From Spinacia oleracea (Eukaryota > Streptophyta > Magnoliopsida > Caryophyllales > Amaranthaceae), in the NCBI RefSeq assembly GCF_020520425.1, contig NC_079491.1, positions 3,348,001 through 3,412,000 of the forward strand: a stretch of DNA of 64,000 nt, in the 5' to 3' direction. The notes under the pieces are model-generated. The model was not told where the DNA came from. It made no database searches and saw only the letters and a list, made by a program, of their open reading frames with translations. Below, in pieces: positions 1 to 12,350 of this stretch (the first letter of the stretch is position 1; every line of letters starts with the position of its first letter). The position numbers and the translations under genes were made by a program.

Positions 1-282
1 GTTGTATGCCTTCATTGTCACTTTTGCATATCACATTTGCTGTCCAAGGAACATATGAGGTGGGTTTGTTGAGATGGGTCTGTTTAACATTAGTTAATTT
101 GAAGGACCTTTTAAAGTCCAAACATTGGGTAAAGGTCCCAATTCACAACAAAAAATCAATTTTATGTCCCATCTCACAACAAGTTTTTTTATAAGGTCCT
201 TTGTCACAATTTTTGGACTTTAAAAGTTCCTTTTTGATAAAAAATCCTAATTTGAATGATGATGATGTTTGATTGATCTCAG

Positions 283-1847
283 TATTGAGTACTGGCCTGA
301 TCCGCAAAGAGGCATAAGGGAAGCATACAGGGTGCTAAAATTGGGAGGGAAAGCATGCTTGATCGGACCTGTTTATCCAACATTTTGGCTGTCTCGCTTC
401 TTTGCGGATGTGTGGATGCTCTTCCCAAAGGAGGAAGAGTATATCGAATGGTTTCAGAAAGCAGGTTTTAAGGATGTTCAACTAAAAAGGATTGGCCCTA
501 AGTGGTACCGTGGAGTTAGGCGCCATGGACTCATTATGGGGTGTTCTGTAACAGGTGTCAAACCTGCCTCTGGAGATTCTCCCTTGCAGGTAACTTGTCT
601 TTCTATTCATTTACTTCGTACTTCATATATGATATAGATTGAGCTGGAGTAAAAGGATGCTCGTCTCTTTCAATTTTTGTTTTGAACTTTGGTTTGTCTC
701 TTTTTTCCCTATTTATCATCTGTTAGACTTTTGACTATAAGAAATGTCCATTTAGTTTCCTGTCATAGATTGTTTGTGCAAAGATATGCAGCTACTCTCT
801 TCATAGAATCAGACTATGACATTGCTTAATAAGTCATAAGTGTATGATGAATGTTCACGGAGGTATACTTGTGCGATTTGATGTTGGCAAGACGATGAAC
901 CCATTGGTCTATTTCCATGTGATTTTTACCTTTAGGCTTCGTTTGGTTTGATGTAAAACTTTTTCAGTGCAAACTGATTTTCCAAGGGTTAATACAAGTC
1001 CAAACTAGTTTTTCTTCGTTTAGTTCCTTAAAAGAAAACAAGAGAAAATGGTGGAAGATTGAGGGGAAGAAGGGAGAGGGAGGTAAGGTGGAAAATGTGA
1101 TTTCCCTCCCTTTCAAATGCAATTTTTTTTCCAACTTTCATTGAGTTATGGAAAATTGTTTTCCATTCTTTGCCAAACCAAGCAACGTAAAATGATTGAA
1201 AATGGTAAAATCGTTTTCCATGAAAACGCTTTACTCCCTACCAAACGGAGCCTTAAATTTCCAAGTCATAATTTAAGGGGAAATTCACTCGTAGACTAGA
1301 GTTTTCTAGTACGGAAAATATTTTGTGTTTCTGATGTTAACCCATTTGATCATATGCGAATAGGAGGAATGTTAGGCATCTATCTGGGAGGGAGCATAAA
1401 CATTTTTTTTTAGCCATAAAAGAAAGCCAACTCTCTTCCTGGTGGTATAAACTTGGTCACCACCATATATACCGCCACGACCCACTTTTATGCCACCGCG
1501 AAAGAGTGTTTTTCTAGCAAAAATTAAGTACTTATATTCAAGTTTGGTGCATGCCTTTCCATTAGAGTACTATTATGCAATCACTCTACACATGATGATT
1601 GCAAAGTTTCAATGTGTTGATTCTGGTTCTACATACGATGATTGCAAAGTTTCAATGTCTTGATTCTGATTTGACATTTATGTGAATGCAGCTTGGTCCA
1701 AAGGTCGAGGATGTCCAAAAACCGGTGCACCCACTTGTGTTTCTCTACCGTTTCCTCCTAGGGGCTCTGGCGTCGACATACTACGTACTGGTTCCAATTT
1801 ACATGTGGATCAAAGACAAAATTTTTCCAAAGGGAATGCCATTGTAA
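283..1847 (+). CDS. VTE3: VTE3/APG1 MPBQ/MSBQ methyltransferase, last two exons (5' part lies outside the window)
   Basis: Two exons are seen: 283-589 and 1692-1847, with stop TAA at 1845-1847. The first begins with the last base of a split codon after an AG acceptor; the second starts in phase 0. The translation contains IEYWPDPQRGIREAYR, FADVWMLFPKEEEYIEWF and WYRGVRRHGLIMGCSVTGV, which I recognise as the C-terminal half of 2-methyl-6-phytyl/solanesyl-benzoquinol methyltransferase. That enzyme is a SAM-dependent C-methylase of the chloroplast inner envelope, needed for plastoquinone and tocopherol synthesis. The last exon carries one hydrophobic segment (FLLGALASTYYVLVPIYMWI) near the C terminus, which matches the tail anchor of the family. 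No lesion is seen. The SAM-binding N-terminal half and transit peptide lie upstream of base 1; bases 1-282 are intron. The intron 590-1691 holds a MITE. The neighbouring gene converges on it. Confidence 0.93.
935..1252. mobile_element. PIF/Harbinger (Tourist)-like MITE in the VTE3 intron
   Basis: The termini are inverted: GGCTTCGTTTGGT at the left and the reverse complement of GGCTCCGTTTGGT at the right. Weaker inverted similarity continues for about 48 bp. The element is 318 bp and is bounded by TTA at 932-934 and 1253-1255, the 3-bp target duplication typical of the superfamily. It has no coding capacity. Confidence 0.7.
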
Positions 1848-2214
1848 GGTATGAAAGCAAGGGCTCAAACATGAAGAGTTGTTCGTGGACGAGGTTGATT
1901 TTCACATCTACAAGGTTGATTGTAATAATTATGTAGAACCTGGGTTGGTACTTTGTAGTTATGTAATTAGAGGATTTTAAAACCATTTGAGAAGTCTCAT
2001 CACATTTCGGAATAGTTAGCTTGAAAGACTATGCACTTAATTCATGTTACAACTGTTGTTTCAGTTCTTCTGTCTAGTATTAGAGCAGCAGTTCAAGTTT
2101 GCATTTGTACCGACAGTAAAGAGGAACACAAACTTTCATGGCCATGGCTTGGCAATGGAAAGGTTTTTTGTTTCCTGAAACAGAAGGTCACAAATGACAA
2201 ACGGCTTGGCCTAC

Positions 2215-2530
2215 GTCATAAAGATGGATGTAGGCTGGGTCGGGCTGTCCGGGCACGAAAAAGCACGGCCCGACACGAGCACAAAAAAAGCATGGTATGA
2301 CACGAGCACGAAGTCATGAGCTGCATTTTTTGAAAAAATCACGACAAGGCACGGCATGGCTCAACAAAGCATGCTAAATTTAGTAAAATTAGGCTTAGAT
2401 ACGATGGGTCGAGCCTTAGCCCTATTTGAATTTTTTGGCCCGATACTATGCAAAATGGGCTTGGTATGGGTCATACCTGTTTAAGTCAGGTCCATGGCCC
2501 ATGGGCTCGCCCCCACAACCATTTTTAGCC
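2215..2530. repeat. GC-rich interspersed repeat (GGGC/CACG-rich)
   Basis: A local GC-rich island in AT-rich DNA contains repeated CACGGCCCGACACGAGC-like words. Related sequence in reverse orientation occurs at about 53950-54310, with shared words around GGCACGGCATGGC and AAGCATGCTAAATTT. It is probably a non-autonomous DNA element; its ends could not be fixed. Confidence 0.4.
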
Positions 2531-3067
2531 TGCGATGGTCCTTCATATTTGCCAATATTAAACTTGTGCCACCTTGTTTTGTAGTTGACCGAAATTTACT
2601 GTCACAATTTACAAATGGCAAATAGGGGCGAGGATTCGAACCTGAAACCTATTGTACATGCTTTCAGTTTTAACCAATAGATCAAGACCTTAATACAATA
2701 GGGTTTTCTCACTTATCCCAAAACTTGTGCATTCTCAATTCTCATTTAGATTCTTAACGATCTTGGGAAAACTGCTTAGGAATAATAATATTTTTATTAC
2801 ATCGAACTCTTCTTTTAACTCTCGAAGTTTATGTCATCTATCTCCTTTCCTAATAATCGCTTTGTTCGTGTTAATAAAATGAATAGGAAGAGGAAAACAG
2901 TTCTCCATTACAAGGACATTGATGAAAGTTTAGGGTAAAGTGATGGAGAAAAAAGTTTGCTTTACAAGGAACAAAAGACTCTTTTCCGCCAATAATTTTC
3001 GAACATAAAAAAATGGCGATAATGGGTACAAGTTATCTTTAACCACCGTTATTAAATCAAATATTTG

Positions 3068-3290
3068 TATAACATCTAATCACCACAATGCTCACTGTAC
3101 ACCCTGTTTTAAAATGAACAATTAGTTCAAAAATAAAACATATTGTTTATACCCAAAGAACATATTGTAAATGAACATATAGTTAAAATCCAAAGAACAT
3201 ATATTAAAATATTCCACTCTCCATTTTCATTAGGTGCTCAATAAATGTTAATTAGTGATCACTGTGCACCTGATGTATAATCCAAATTGT
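3068..3290. repeat. MITE-like repeat related to 58786-59031
   Basis: The left end has AATGCTCACTGTACACC and the right end has ATCACTGTGCACCTG, inverted relative to each other. The interior repeats GAACATAT words. The same end words and interior words occur at 58786-59031. Confidence 0.4.
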
Positions 3291-3630
3291 GCATTCTAAT
3301 GGCAAAAGAGAAGGATCCTCATGTAAGTAAAAACACAACTCATCGATCCAGAGGTTAACTAGGATCTCTCTGGTTCATTACCAAATATCCGCTTTTAAGT
3401 TCAAAGCCATTAAAGTTCAAAGAACTAATGCTTACCAATGATACTTGACATATCCAATGACCTAAAAGATGTTCTACTTCTCAACAGACTTTAAAATCCA
3501 CCTAAAAAAACATGCTAAACATTTTGAACCAAAGTAGACTATCAAAAGTCAAATGTGCTGAGTCAACTCACAAATGAACATGGACATAATGTTTAACTTC
3601 TGCAGCAAAAAAAACTACCTTGATGCAGCA

Positions 3631-6600
3631 TCAGGATTCAGGGCTAGCATCTCCATAGGCCACCAGACCTTTCTGCCCGACAACAGGTGAGCTTGAAGTT
3701 GACTTAATAGGAGATGTCGAGCCTCTCTTTCGGTGTTTAAGTGAACCAGCTTCGGGCGAGCTTGACCGAGATGAGCCGCGTCTCCTTGACCTTGACCTTG
3801 ACCTTGACCTTGATCTTGCTTTTGCTGGAGAACGTGCACGGGGGCCAAGACGGGACCGTAGCTTATCACTGATTTCTGGGCGTGTCTCCCTTCTTGGACT
3901 AGACCCACGAACTGGACTCCGGCTCTGATCCCGATCCCGCCTTGGACTGGAACCACGAACTGGACTCCGGCTCTGATCCCGATCCCGCCTTGGACTGGAA
4001 CCACGAACTGGACTTCGGCTGCGACCACGCCTGGGTCCACGTCTATCACTTGGACTGTGGGAGAGACTTCGGCTCCTCCTGAATCAAAATGCCATTATCA
4101 ACATTGCCCAAATCAGTCTTCAAGACATAAAAAAAACAGACAAAGTCTAACTAAAAACAGAAACAAGCCCTAGTTTTCGTCATTTGGATTCATTTAAAGC
4201 TATGTTACTCGGACTTGGGTGCTTGAAGATGCAAATATCGAGCATCTGACACCAATATTTGAGGTAAAACGAACAGTCCGAAGAACATATGTAACCATCC
4301 TACTGACCAAAAGAAGGCTCTGTGTGTTCGACTTATTTTGACTTATTTCAGACAAAATAAGTTCAGATAAGTTTAGATAAGCTCATTTAAGTTCAGATAA
4401 TATAATTATTTTCCAAACATTTTAACACACAAATAAGTTTTTTCAGATAAAATAAGTTCGGATAAGTTAATATAAGTTCAGACAAAATAAGTTGAATAGA
4501 ACGGAGCCTAAATTGAGAATTGGCGAGAAAGAGAACCTAGGGGATCTTCTCCTTGGAGGGCTTCTATATCGGCGGCGAGGTGACCGATCTGAATAGCCTC
4601 TGTAGCCCAAATTCCTGTTGGACCTGTTCAGACAAAGAAAAGTTAATTATGAGGAAGTCTTACTCTCCTTTTAAGTTAAAAGCAAAATACCAACATACTT
4701 ACCTATCACGATTCCTGTCATAATAATTCCTACCACCACCACCGTAGTTGAATGGCCTCTGAGGTGAGCGTTCTGGAGAAGGGGTCCTGTATCGGCGTGC
4801 AAAGGCGAATTTCTCAGTGAATCCTCGTCCCTTTCTAACACGCGTAGGTTCACCATTTTGAGAGGTAGTTTTAGACATTTCTTGATCCCGAGCAGGAGGA
4901 GGAGGCAGAACAAGCTCCTCAGCAGGAACTGTATCCTCATGATGTGGTTTGGGACTCCCCTCATGCTCTTTAACGGGGCTTAAACTAGTGTCTCTCCTTG
5001 GGCTAGTTTCTCGACTTTTCTTTGGACTAGGAGACCGGCCCCTGGAAAAAGAAATCCAATTACTTATTAATTATAAACCATTTCATAAAAAAATTGGAAT
5101 CTTAATCCCCGTTTGACTATTCATGTATATCTAAGGGCAATAGCAATAGTGCAAACCTCATCATGGTTCATTTCTATGCCAAATCATCATTTTACAAACC
5201 CCATTTTCAACAAACCTTGTGCTAACAATAGACAAACCTATTTAAAAATTTATGTATGGGCCTATCCCTTCAACTCACATAAATATAAAATATTTGAAAA
5301 TTTTTACTTTATTAGATGCAATGAGGTTTGTTTTTAGTAACCTCTCTTGAAAAAGCTTAGGCTAGCAATAGTAAGGTTTGTATACAAACCTCAAAAACAT
5401 GAAACAAACCTCATGAAAAACCTCTTATTGCTATTACCCTAAGGATAACCCTACAACAATTTTCCAAAGAAAGGAAAGCTATCCAACAAGTAGGTTATTC
5501 AGAGACATACCTAAGTTTCTCTCTGCCTTTGTCAGAAAATGACTCCTTAACTTTCTCAGACTTTGTTTCCCTGCCATTTGCACCATTTGAATTACGTTCA
5601 GTCAATCGCGACAATTCACCCTCCACCTCTGGTCGGTTGATCACAACTATCTGCACACAAGCCTTCGGTTGCTGCTCCTCAGTAGGTACAGATGATTTCT
5701 TCTTCGACTCTGGAACATCAACACACCATATAAGTGAAAGAATAAAATATTATTATTTCACTTACATACAGGAGTATGATCTACCTTCCTCTTAACATAA
5801 AAAGAAAAATGCAAAACTTCAAATCATATACATAACATGACCAATGACAAGAAACAGAAATGCAAAAAGTGGAGCTATATCTAAGCAGCATATGGATTAT
5901 GAAAAATCTTACTTGAAGAAGTACGATGTCTAGACTTTTCTTCCTCAGAGCCACTTTTGCTGCTTGTTGTTTCACTGTCACTGGCACTTGAGCTTTCAGG
6001 ACTCCTGGAAACAGAAACGGAAAGTAGAGCATCATTATGCAAGATAAGTAGATAACTACTCCCTCCGTCCCCTTTTTATTCTTTACATTTGGTATCATGC
6101 ACGCGATTCAACAAATAATTAACGTGGATAAAGATTCTGTTTTTGTTTAACTTAAATAATGCAAATTACGTTTATGAATAATATTTTCACTTTTATCAAA
6201 AATTTGGCATTGGAAAAATGAGAAAGATTTAATGTTCCAATGGGGAAGTGTGAGAGATTTAATGGTTAAAATGACCCAATGAATTTGATTGGTTGAAATA
6301 ATCATTTGACACGATTTTATGCAGAATATTAGGGACTTTTATGCTACAATATAAAAGGAAAGATTCTAAGTGTAAAGATTAAAATGGGACACTAGAAACG
6401 GAAAGCGTAAAGATTAAACTGGGACGGAGGGAGTAACAAAAAACATGACGAAAGACGGCTTATATACACACCTTTTAGACTTGTGCCCAGATTTCTTCCT
6501 ATTACGTCGAATTCTCTTGCTACTCCCCCTACTCCTTTTCCGTACTCGCTTAGGTATTTTAGTTGATCTCTTTCTCTTCCGACGCCTTCCATCACTGGAA

Positions 6601-9042
6601 GAACTGGAGTCAGATAAGGAGGCATCTGACTCTGAACCAGAAGAATCAGAGTCTGAACTGTAGGAATCAGAATCTGAATCAGATTGATCTGATGAGCTAC
6701 TATATGAGTCAGATGAAGAATACTTCCTCTTCTTTCTCCTCCTATCTTTGGGAGATCTCTTACGCCGTCCTCTAGCTTTGCCATCTGAGCTATCGTCAGA
6801 ACTTGGAAGTTTTTTCAATTTTTTTACTTTCCCTAAAAGAGATGTTCATAAGCAGTGCCAAGTCAAGCAAAAGTAGATAAAATAAGCAGCAGCATAACAA
6901 ATGGATCCCGTATTAACATATTTCTAATCTCACCTTTCTCTAGCTTTACGGCAGATTCATTATTACCAGAAGAAACTTCGCCACAATCAACTATTTTAAC
7001 TTGTTCAGTAGGTCGTCCCTCTGAAGTTCCAAACTGTTCCATTTTCTTCACAACCTCCATTCCTTCCACAACCTTTCCAAAGACAACATGCTTCCTGCCA
7101 TATGATAGGTCAAACATCCATCATTTCCAGTGTAGGTGCACACATCACATGACATATGACCACAATCATCATAAAGTTTGAGGAAAAAGAGTAAAGATTG
7201 ACATGTACCCATCAAGATGAGGTGTACGCTTGAAGATTATAAAAAACTGGGATCCATTGGTATCACGACCACAATTTGCCATAGAGAGAAGTCCAGCTTC
7301 TTTATGCTCCAATTTAAAATTCTCATCTGTACAAAAGAGAAGACAAAAAAAAATTCATACAACCAACACCAAAGGAAACCACCAATATCAGGCAACTGTA
7401 TGATTGAATCGTACCTGCAAACTTGCCGCCGTAGATACTTTCTCCACCAGTGCCTGCAAAGCAGTAAAATTTTGTTCCTTACATCTGGGCATAAACGTAT
7501 AAGTTAAACAGAAATCTGAATCAATCTAATACCAAAGAAAAGGGATCAATAAGGAATAAACAATACCATCTCCCTTGGAAAAATCACCCCCCTGTTCAAT
7601 AAGCAAAATGGTCAGAGTGCCATTGGTATATGTTATTTCAAGTATAATGCAGAAACAATTAGCAACCAACAATATGAAAGGGGAAAGACAACAACTCGGA
7701 TATAAATTACAGGAATGGATGTGAAACATTAAAATAAACAGGCCTTATGCAGTAACTATTAAAGCAACATTCCCCACTGATGAAAAAATTTCAAAAGTCC
7801 AGATTAAAGGAAGAATTTTAAATCCTCTGTTCTCATCCCTTAACTCGGAGAATATACACTTACCAAACAAGAAAAAAGGAGGGCAGAATTAGGATCGTAA
7901 ACAAGAATATACATGCCTTGTTCAGAGTTGACAAGGATAACACAGTGGAAATCATCCTACCGAAACAAAGAACTTAATATCTTGCAAGTACCAGACAGCT
8001 CATGGAATGGAATTCTTAAGCACTATCATAACCATTTGTATTTATTGAGAGCATAAGCAGTGGAAAAACCAGCCATTTCAAAAATCCCAGCTCCAATATC
8101 CAATTAATGTATCTACTATTCTCAAGAGAGAATCAACAAATCACACCGTCACAATTAGTAAAAAAACAGAAACCAGAACTGAAGTTAAATTTCCGAGACA
8201 ATTCAACAGATTTCATGAAGAGGAAGGCAACATCAAACAGCTACAAAGACATGAAGCTTCGGAGTAGTTTAAAAGTATGAATTCCAGATAGAAACATAGA
8301 TAAAAATTGCAAAACGAAAGATAACTCTCTCTTATGCAGATAAACTCTTCGAAAGTGCAATATTCAAATAAGATCAGCAACACCACAGCCTCCCCTTCCC
8401 AACGGACATATTGAAGGAAAACACAAAGGAAAATTGCAAAAAAATAAAGAGAGTACGAAAGTACTTGGGCCATAAATCCTTGAATTATGCGGTGGAAATT
8501 TGATCCCTTGAAGTGTAACGGTTTCCCTGTAGTAGCTCCCACACCTTTTTCACCTGAGACAATAAAAAACATGCTGAGGTCTGTTATCGTTGAATAAAAA
8601 TAGAAGACAGAATGGACGCTCATAGACAAGGCTCAGTCACGGTTCTTCTATCTTATACTCTTAAGGGAACAGTCTAAATTGCTTTACTTGAAGATTGTGT
8701 TTCATTCAAGAGAAGAGATAGAAAAAAAAAATACAAGCACCTATGAATCTATGATAAAGGTTTTAAAAAGAAATAGACCTGTGCAGAGTACCCGGAAGTT
8801 TTCTGCAGTTTTAGGAACAACATCTGCAAAAAGCTGCATGGTCAAAGCCAATTGTTAACAAACTGACATATAAGAATATCTTCATGTAGAAAAAGAGAAT
8901 GCCTATAGCACTAGAAAGTAGAAAAGTGCAATGAAAATAAACAATATAGTTGAATCCGAATTACCTCTATGATAATTTTTTGGACAGGATTCCCACCGAT
9001 TGATACATCTAAAAACACATGAGGGTTTTTTTTCTTGGCCAT
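3631..9042 (-). CDS. CYP63: SR-cyclophilin, peptidyl-prolyl cis-trans isomerase (CYP63-like), 696 aa
   Basis: Thirteen coding exons were assembled by phase: 8965-9042, 8779-8833, 8465-8553, 7567-7591, 7415-7453, 7209-7326, 6934-7094, 6472-6832, 5913-6004, 5511-5709, 4703-5041, 4537-4623 and 3631-4078. They total 2,091 bp with no internal stop. Residues 1-175 form a cyclophilin domain starting [17 protein letters not shown]. Active-site equivalents R66, F71, M72, Q74, F124 and H137 are present; the cyclosporin-contact Trp is replaced by His132. The rest is a long Ser/Arg tail with acidic-Ser tracts, a [20 protein letters not shown] motif, and an RS-rich end containing a 16-residue direct repeat. 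Family members are nuclear speckle proteins that bind SR splicing factors. The Arabidopsis protein is about 570 aa from memory, so this one is longer. The start is the first ATG after a 5'UTR intron acceptor (9063-9064). Confidence 0.92.
3784..4020 (-). repeat. In-frame coding repeats in the last CYP63 exon
   Basis: A 48-bp unit (16 residues, around [16 protein letters not shown]) is repeated in tandem at about 3905-4000, with a partial third copy. A hexamer run near 3784-3815 encodes alternating Arg-Ser. Both lengthen the RS domain without breaking frame. Confidence 0.8.
4316..4508. mobile_element. Small TIR element (MITE) in a CYP63 intron
   Basis: The left end GGCTCTGTGTGTTCGACTTA and the right end (inverted GGCTCCGTTCTATTCAACTTA-type) form imperfect terminal repeats. 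The interior is built of AAATAAGTTCAGATAAG words. The flanking trinucleotides GAA and TAA do not match exactly, so superfamily assignment is weak. Confidence 0.5.
6059..6433. mobile_element. Stowaway MITE in a CYP63 intron
   Basis: It starts CTCCCTCCGTCCC and ends GGGACGGAGGGAG, flanked by TA at 6057-6058 and 6434-6435. The duplicated copy of this intron (near 24555) reads through the site without the 375-bp insert, giving a natural empty site. Confidence 0.88.
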
Positions 9043-10790
9043 ATCCCCTCAAACTGTAGAACCTGAAAAGGAAGTTCATTTAGAAATAGACTCAATTCCA
9101 ACTAGGTCAGATGCTACTATGCTAGTCATCAGCAATCTCCAACTTTTTCAAGATAAGAAAAGCTTCATCCAAAGAAGAAAAAGTATAATCAATTTCTGTG
9201 GTCATTTGTAGTAACTTTAAGAGTTTGAAGCTATTAAAAGCAATGAAGCATACATTTCAACAAAATAAAGCTAGTAGCTAATACAGGACATTTCTAACTA
9301 CCTACATTAACAGCTAATAATCTTCAGCCTCAGCAATTAGTTGCTTGCTTAGTTAGATAGTGCTCCCTATATGCACTGCAGTCAGCAATGGCATTTAAGC
9401 AGTGGTAGCATGTCATATCCTTCTACATAAATGTCCAATGGACAGAATAGGGCTTGGTCAAACCAACTAAGGTTTCTAGAAACAAGCATCACACATTCAT
9501 TTTCTACCATATACAATTTGTTTATACCGTGTTTCAAAAATCCACAAAAGCCATAACTCTGGACTTGCGAGATAAGTCAGATTATACTAAGCATCGCTAG
9601 CATCAATTGACGCAAAACCAGGAGCATACGATTACATCAAAGTTGCAAGACTTACAACTCAGTCCTATACCAACATGGTAAAGTAACCAAGATCGTTTCT
9701 GTTCCATCGTGCACAAAGAGGAACAAAAGCCACAGCTGAATTACTGAATAGCGATTGACCTTCGACAAAAATCACAATCTAGATTAACTACCAGTCAAAC
9801 AGGTCTTAATAAAGAGGACAACACATCTCCCAAAAGTTCATGCCATGCCATGGAAAAGCTACAAGTTCATATCATATCAAAGATGGCATCGAAATGTTGA
9901 CCCAAAATTACAAAGTGAATGCCACCATATATTTCAACCAAAGGCTAGCTGAATTTTGCAGGTAAAAACCGATATACTTGCGGATTAAGAAAGAATCACG
10001 GACCCGCGACAGTAAGAATAACAAATATGACTTTATCAACCAGGTTAAAACAATCCCTTCTACAAACTCTCAACAAATAACAAGACTGAAACTCAATGAA
10101 TAATTCAACACCCACTAAGATGCACCTCAAAAAAAGAACCCTTTTTTTTGCTCTCTATTCTAGTTAATTCTATTAATCCCCCACATTATGATTGTTAACA
10201 AAACTATATAAACAAATAACTAGGCTATAAGTAATGAGGAAGAGTTAGCTAAATTTGAGGCAATTATCAAAAAGGTAGAAATGTTTGAAAGATATAACTA
10301 TATAAGCTATACCCATCAACAAACAACAGCAATAATCCGCAATTTCAGAGTCATTGCCTGAGAAAACCCTAAATCCCTAAAACCCTAAACCCCACCAAGC
10401 AAAAATTGAGTTTCAAAAACAAATTCAAGAAGAAGTTATAGAATCGGTAGATAAAAGCATGAATTTCACCCCCAAAATCAGCATTGTTTACCAAACGGAA
10501 ACAGACGAACAAAATCTTCAACAATTCACGCAAATTATAAGCTTAAAACAACACAAAAGGAATAAAGAACAAATAATTGATTTTAGAGTAGGCGGGAAAG
10601 GGGTTACCTTTGATCGGAGAAAGAGTGTTTCGACGATTTCAGGGAAGATGAGGAAATGCGTTGAAAGTGTCGGAAAACATCAACACATAATTGCAGATAG
10701 TGAGAGACTGAGGAAGAGGAAGAGGAAGAGAGAGGCTGCCGAGCTCCACTGAATTTAGAGAAAGATTTGCGTAGTACTCGTAATTTCTTT
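9043..10790 (-). promoter_or_regulatory. CYP63 5' UTR with a 1.5-kb leader intron
   Basis: On the minus strand a CT-rich leader exon starts at an unknown point near 10760-10790. It ends at donor CAAAG|GTAACC, with the exon boundary at 10608. The acceptor CTTTTCAG|GTTCTACAG lies at 9063-9064, 20 bases upstream of the ATG. The intron is 1,545 bp. Long leader introns often enhance expression in plants. The donor and flanks are conserved in the duplicate copy at 26525. No TATA box was assigned. Confidence 0.7.
10363..10392. promoter_or_regulatory. Telo-box-like motif cluster in the leader intron
   Basis: Three near-consecutive AAACCCTAAA-type words lie within 30 bp. Telo-boxes occur near 5' ends of plant genes for translation and RNA functions. 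The cluster is partly kept at 26298 in the duplicate. It is too short to be an interstitial telomere tract. Confidence 0.45.
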
Positions 10791-10799
10791 CATTTTTCT

Positions 10800-12350
10800 A
10801 TTTCTACTAAATTCTTTTGCAAATTTTCTCTTTGTTAGGGCATTTTTATATTTTTACTCAATTCTTTTGCAAATTTACTTTTTGTTAGGGCATAGATTTT
10901 AACCCTTAGGCTAAGATCACTAATAATTCGATATTATATATTTTGGAGTATTTTTATTTTACTTTTTTATTTTTTTTTGACGTTTTATTTTCTTCGTTTT
11001 CTCTTTAGTTTCAATGTTTTGATTTTTACGTTTGTCAATACAAATATTTGATACTCCGTAATTAATATATCTAATTGTAAAAGTTGTAAAAAGTTGATAT
11101 TGTGAAAATGTAAATCAAGATGAATCTTACAAGATCCTACATGCCTATATATTTTAGTTTATGTATAATCGTCAAAGTCGGTTAAAGAAAAATAAATGAA
11201 TAGTTCAAAAGTCAATACGTTGCAACGTACTAAAAGAGAGTGAAGGAAGTAGCTAGGAAGTATAGCGTATCAATATTATCAACTTAGTCGAGTAAGAAAC
11301 ATCTTTGTACAATTTTTATCTACAAGATTCTAAAACGGTGAGTTGCAATGAATCAATACTCGTTTGAATTAACAAGAATCGCATGATGAATTTTTTTCTA
11401 GTATGTAATAACCGGTCTAACTTTTTTTGCACTTGACCTATGAATAGTAAAGTGATTCGAAGGATTATGTCTTTCGGTTCTAAATTAATATCAAGGTTTC
11501 CGATTTTGAAATGCAAACTACAAATGGGGAGAATTAAAGTTGCCGATTTGATTACTCGGATTGGGACATTTTAAGTTCCGAGTCATGTCCAAGTCATGTT
11601 ATATCAAGCCATAAAAAGCTCAGGAGATCTCTAAAGACTGGAAGATATTACCCATATCACCTCGTGTGCCTTAACTATTCTGTTGTAGTTTGCATTTTAT
11701 TCTACTCGTACTACATACCTACAATATTAAAGCTAAATGACAATAATTTTATTCTACTCGTACTATATACCTACAATTTATTCGTCTAAATATTCCATCA
11801 AATTTTTACTTAAGTGGGATGACCCCAAATTTTTCATTTGTATTTCAAATATTTTTGATGTTTAGCTAAATTTATACATGAATAGTTTTGCGGTTTTGCT
11901 TTTGCCTCATAGTAGACCAGATCAAAAGACATGTCGAGTTAGGTCGGATTCAATCCGGACATCGACTAAAATTTAGCTCATTAGGTCCGGTCGGGCCGAG
12001 CTAAACTTCAGGCCGAATTTTCTATCCGAAACTCGTTATTTCGGGCAAAAAATAGCATTCGGATAATTTCAAAATCGGATCAATTTATAAAACTAAAATT
12101 TTAAATTTGAGTTGACCAAACCCCATCAATTTTTTTTATAATCGGCTTGGACCAGTTCGGGCACAAAACAAACATAAAAGTTCTACCCAAACCCATATTT
12201 CTGAACCAGGTCGGATCAGCAGGCAGGGCTCATGATGATCGGGCCTACCTAAAAGGATCCACGTCTAAACCATTTCAATTAAACTACAGAGTACGACCAT
12301 TAATCCCTCATTAGTTCATTAGTTAACTCAGTTTCTCATCTCCAAAATTA
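10800..12350. other. Intergenic DNA upstream of CYP63 and the 209-aa gene
   Basis: It is AT-rich, with no coding region seen. Bases up to about 11220 are shared with copy B (27250-28100). A GC-richer repeat with GGTCGGATT/GGTCCGGTCGGGCC words spans about 11915-12260. Confidence 0.6.

Larger units (their letters stand above)
1848..3630. other. Intergenic DNA between convergent VTE3 and CYP63 ends
   Basis: This stretch holds the 3' UTRs of the two convergent genes and repeat fragments listed separately (2215-2530 and 3068-3290). A tRNA-like B-box on the minus strand near 2630 may mark a SINE remnant. I see no gene. Confidence 0.6.

Noticed and set aside
2580-2700. SINE on the minus strand with GGTTCGAATCCTCGCCC
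   Set aside because: A box-B-like word is present but no poly-A tail, box A or target duplication could be shown. It is mentioned only in the intergenic entry.
3615-4049. Minus-strand 144-residue frame with [12 protein letters not shown] repeats
   Set aside because: It is the wrong frame over the RS-encoding last CYP63 exon; the phase-joined frame reads through the same bases as SR-rich protein.
6445-6784. Several overlapping frames on both strands over the Ser/Asp-rich region
   Set aside because: They are shadows of CYP63 exon 8, whose frame is fixed by the joined splice phases.
10363-10392. Interstitial telomere
   Set aside because: There are only three imperfect telomere-like words, which fits promoter telo-boxes better.
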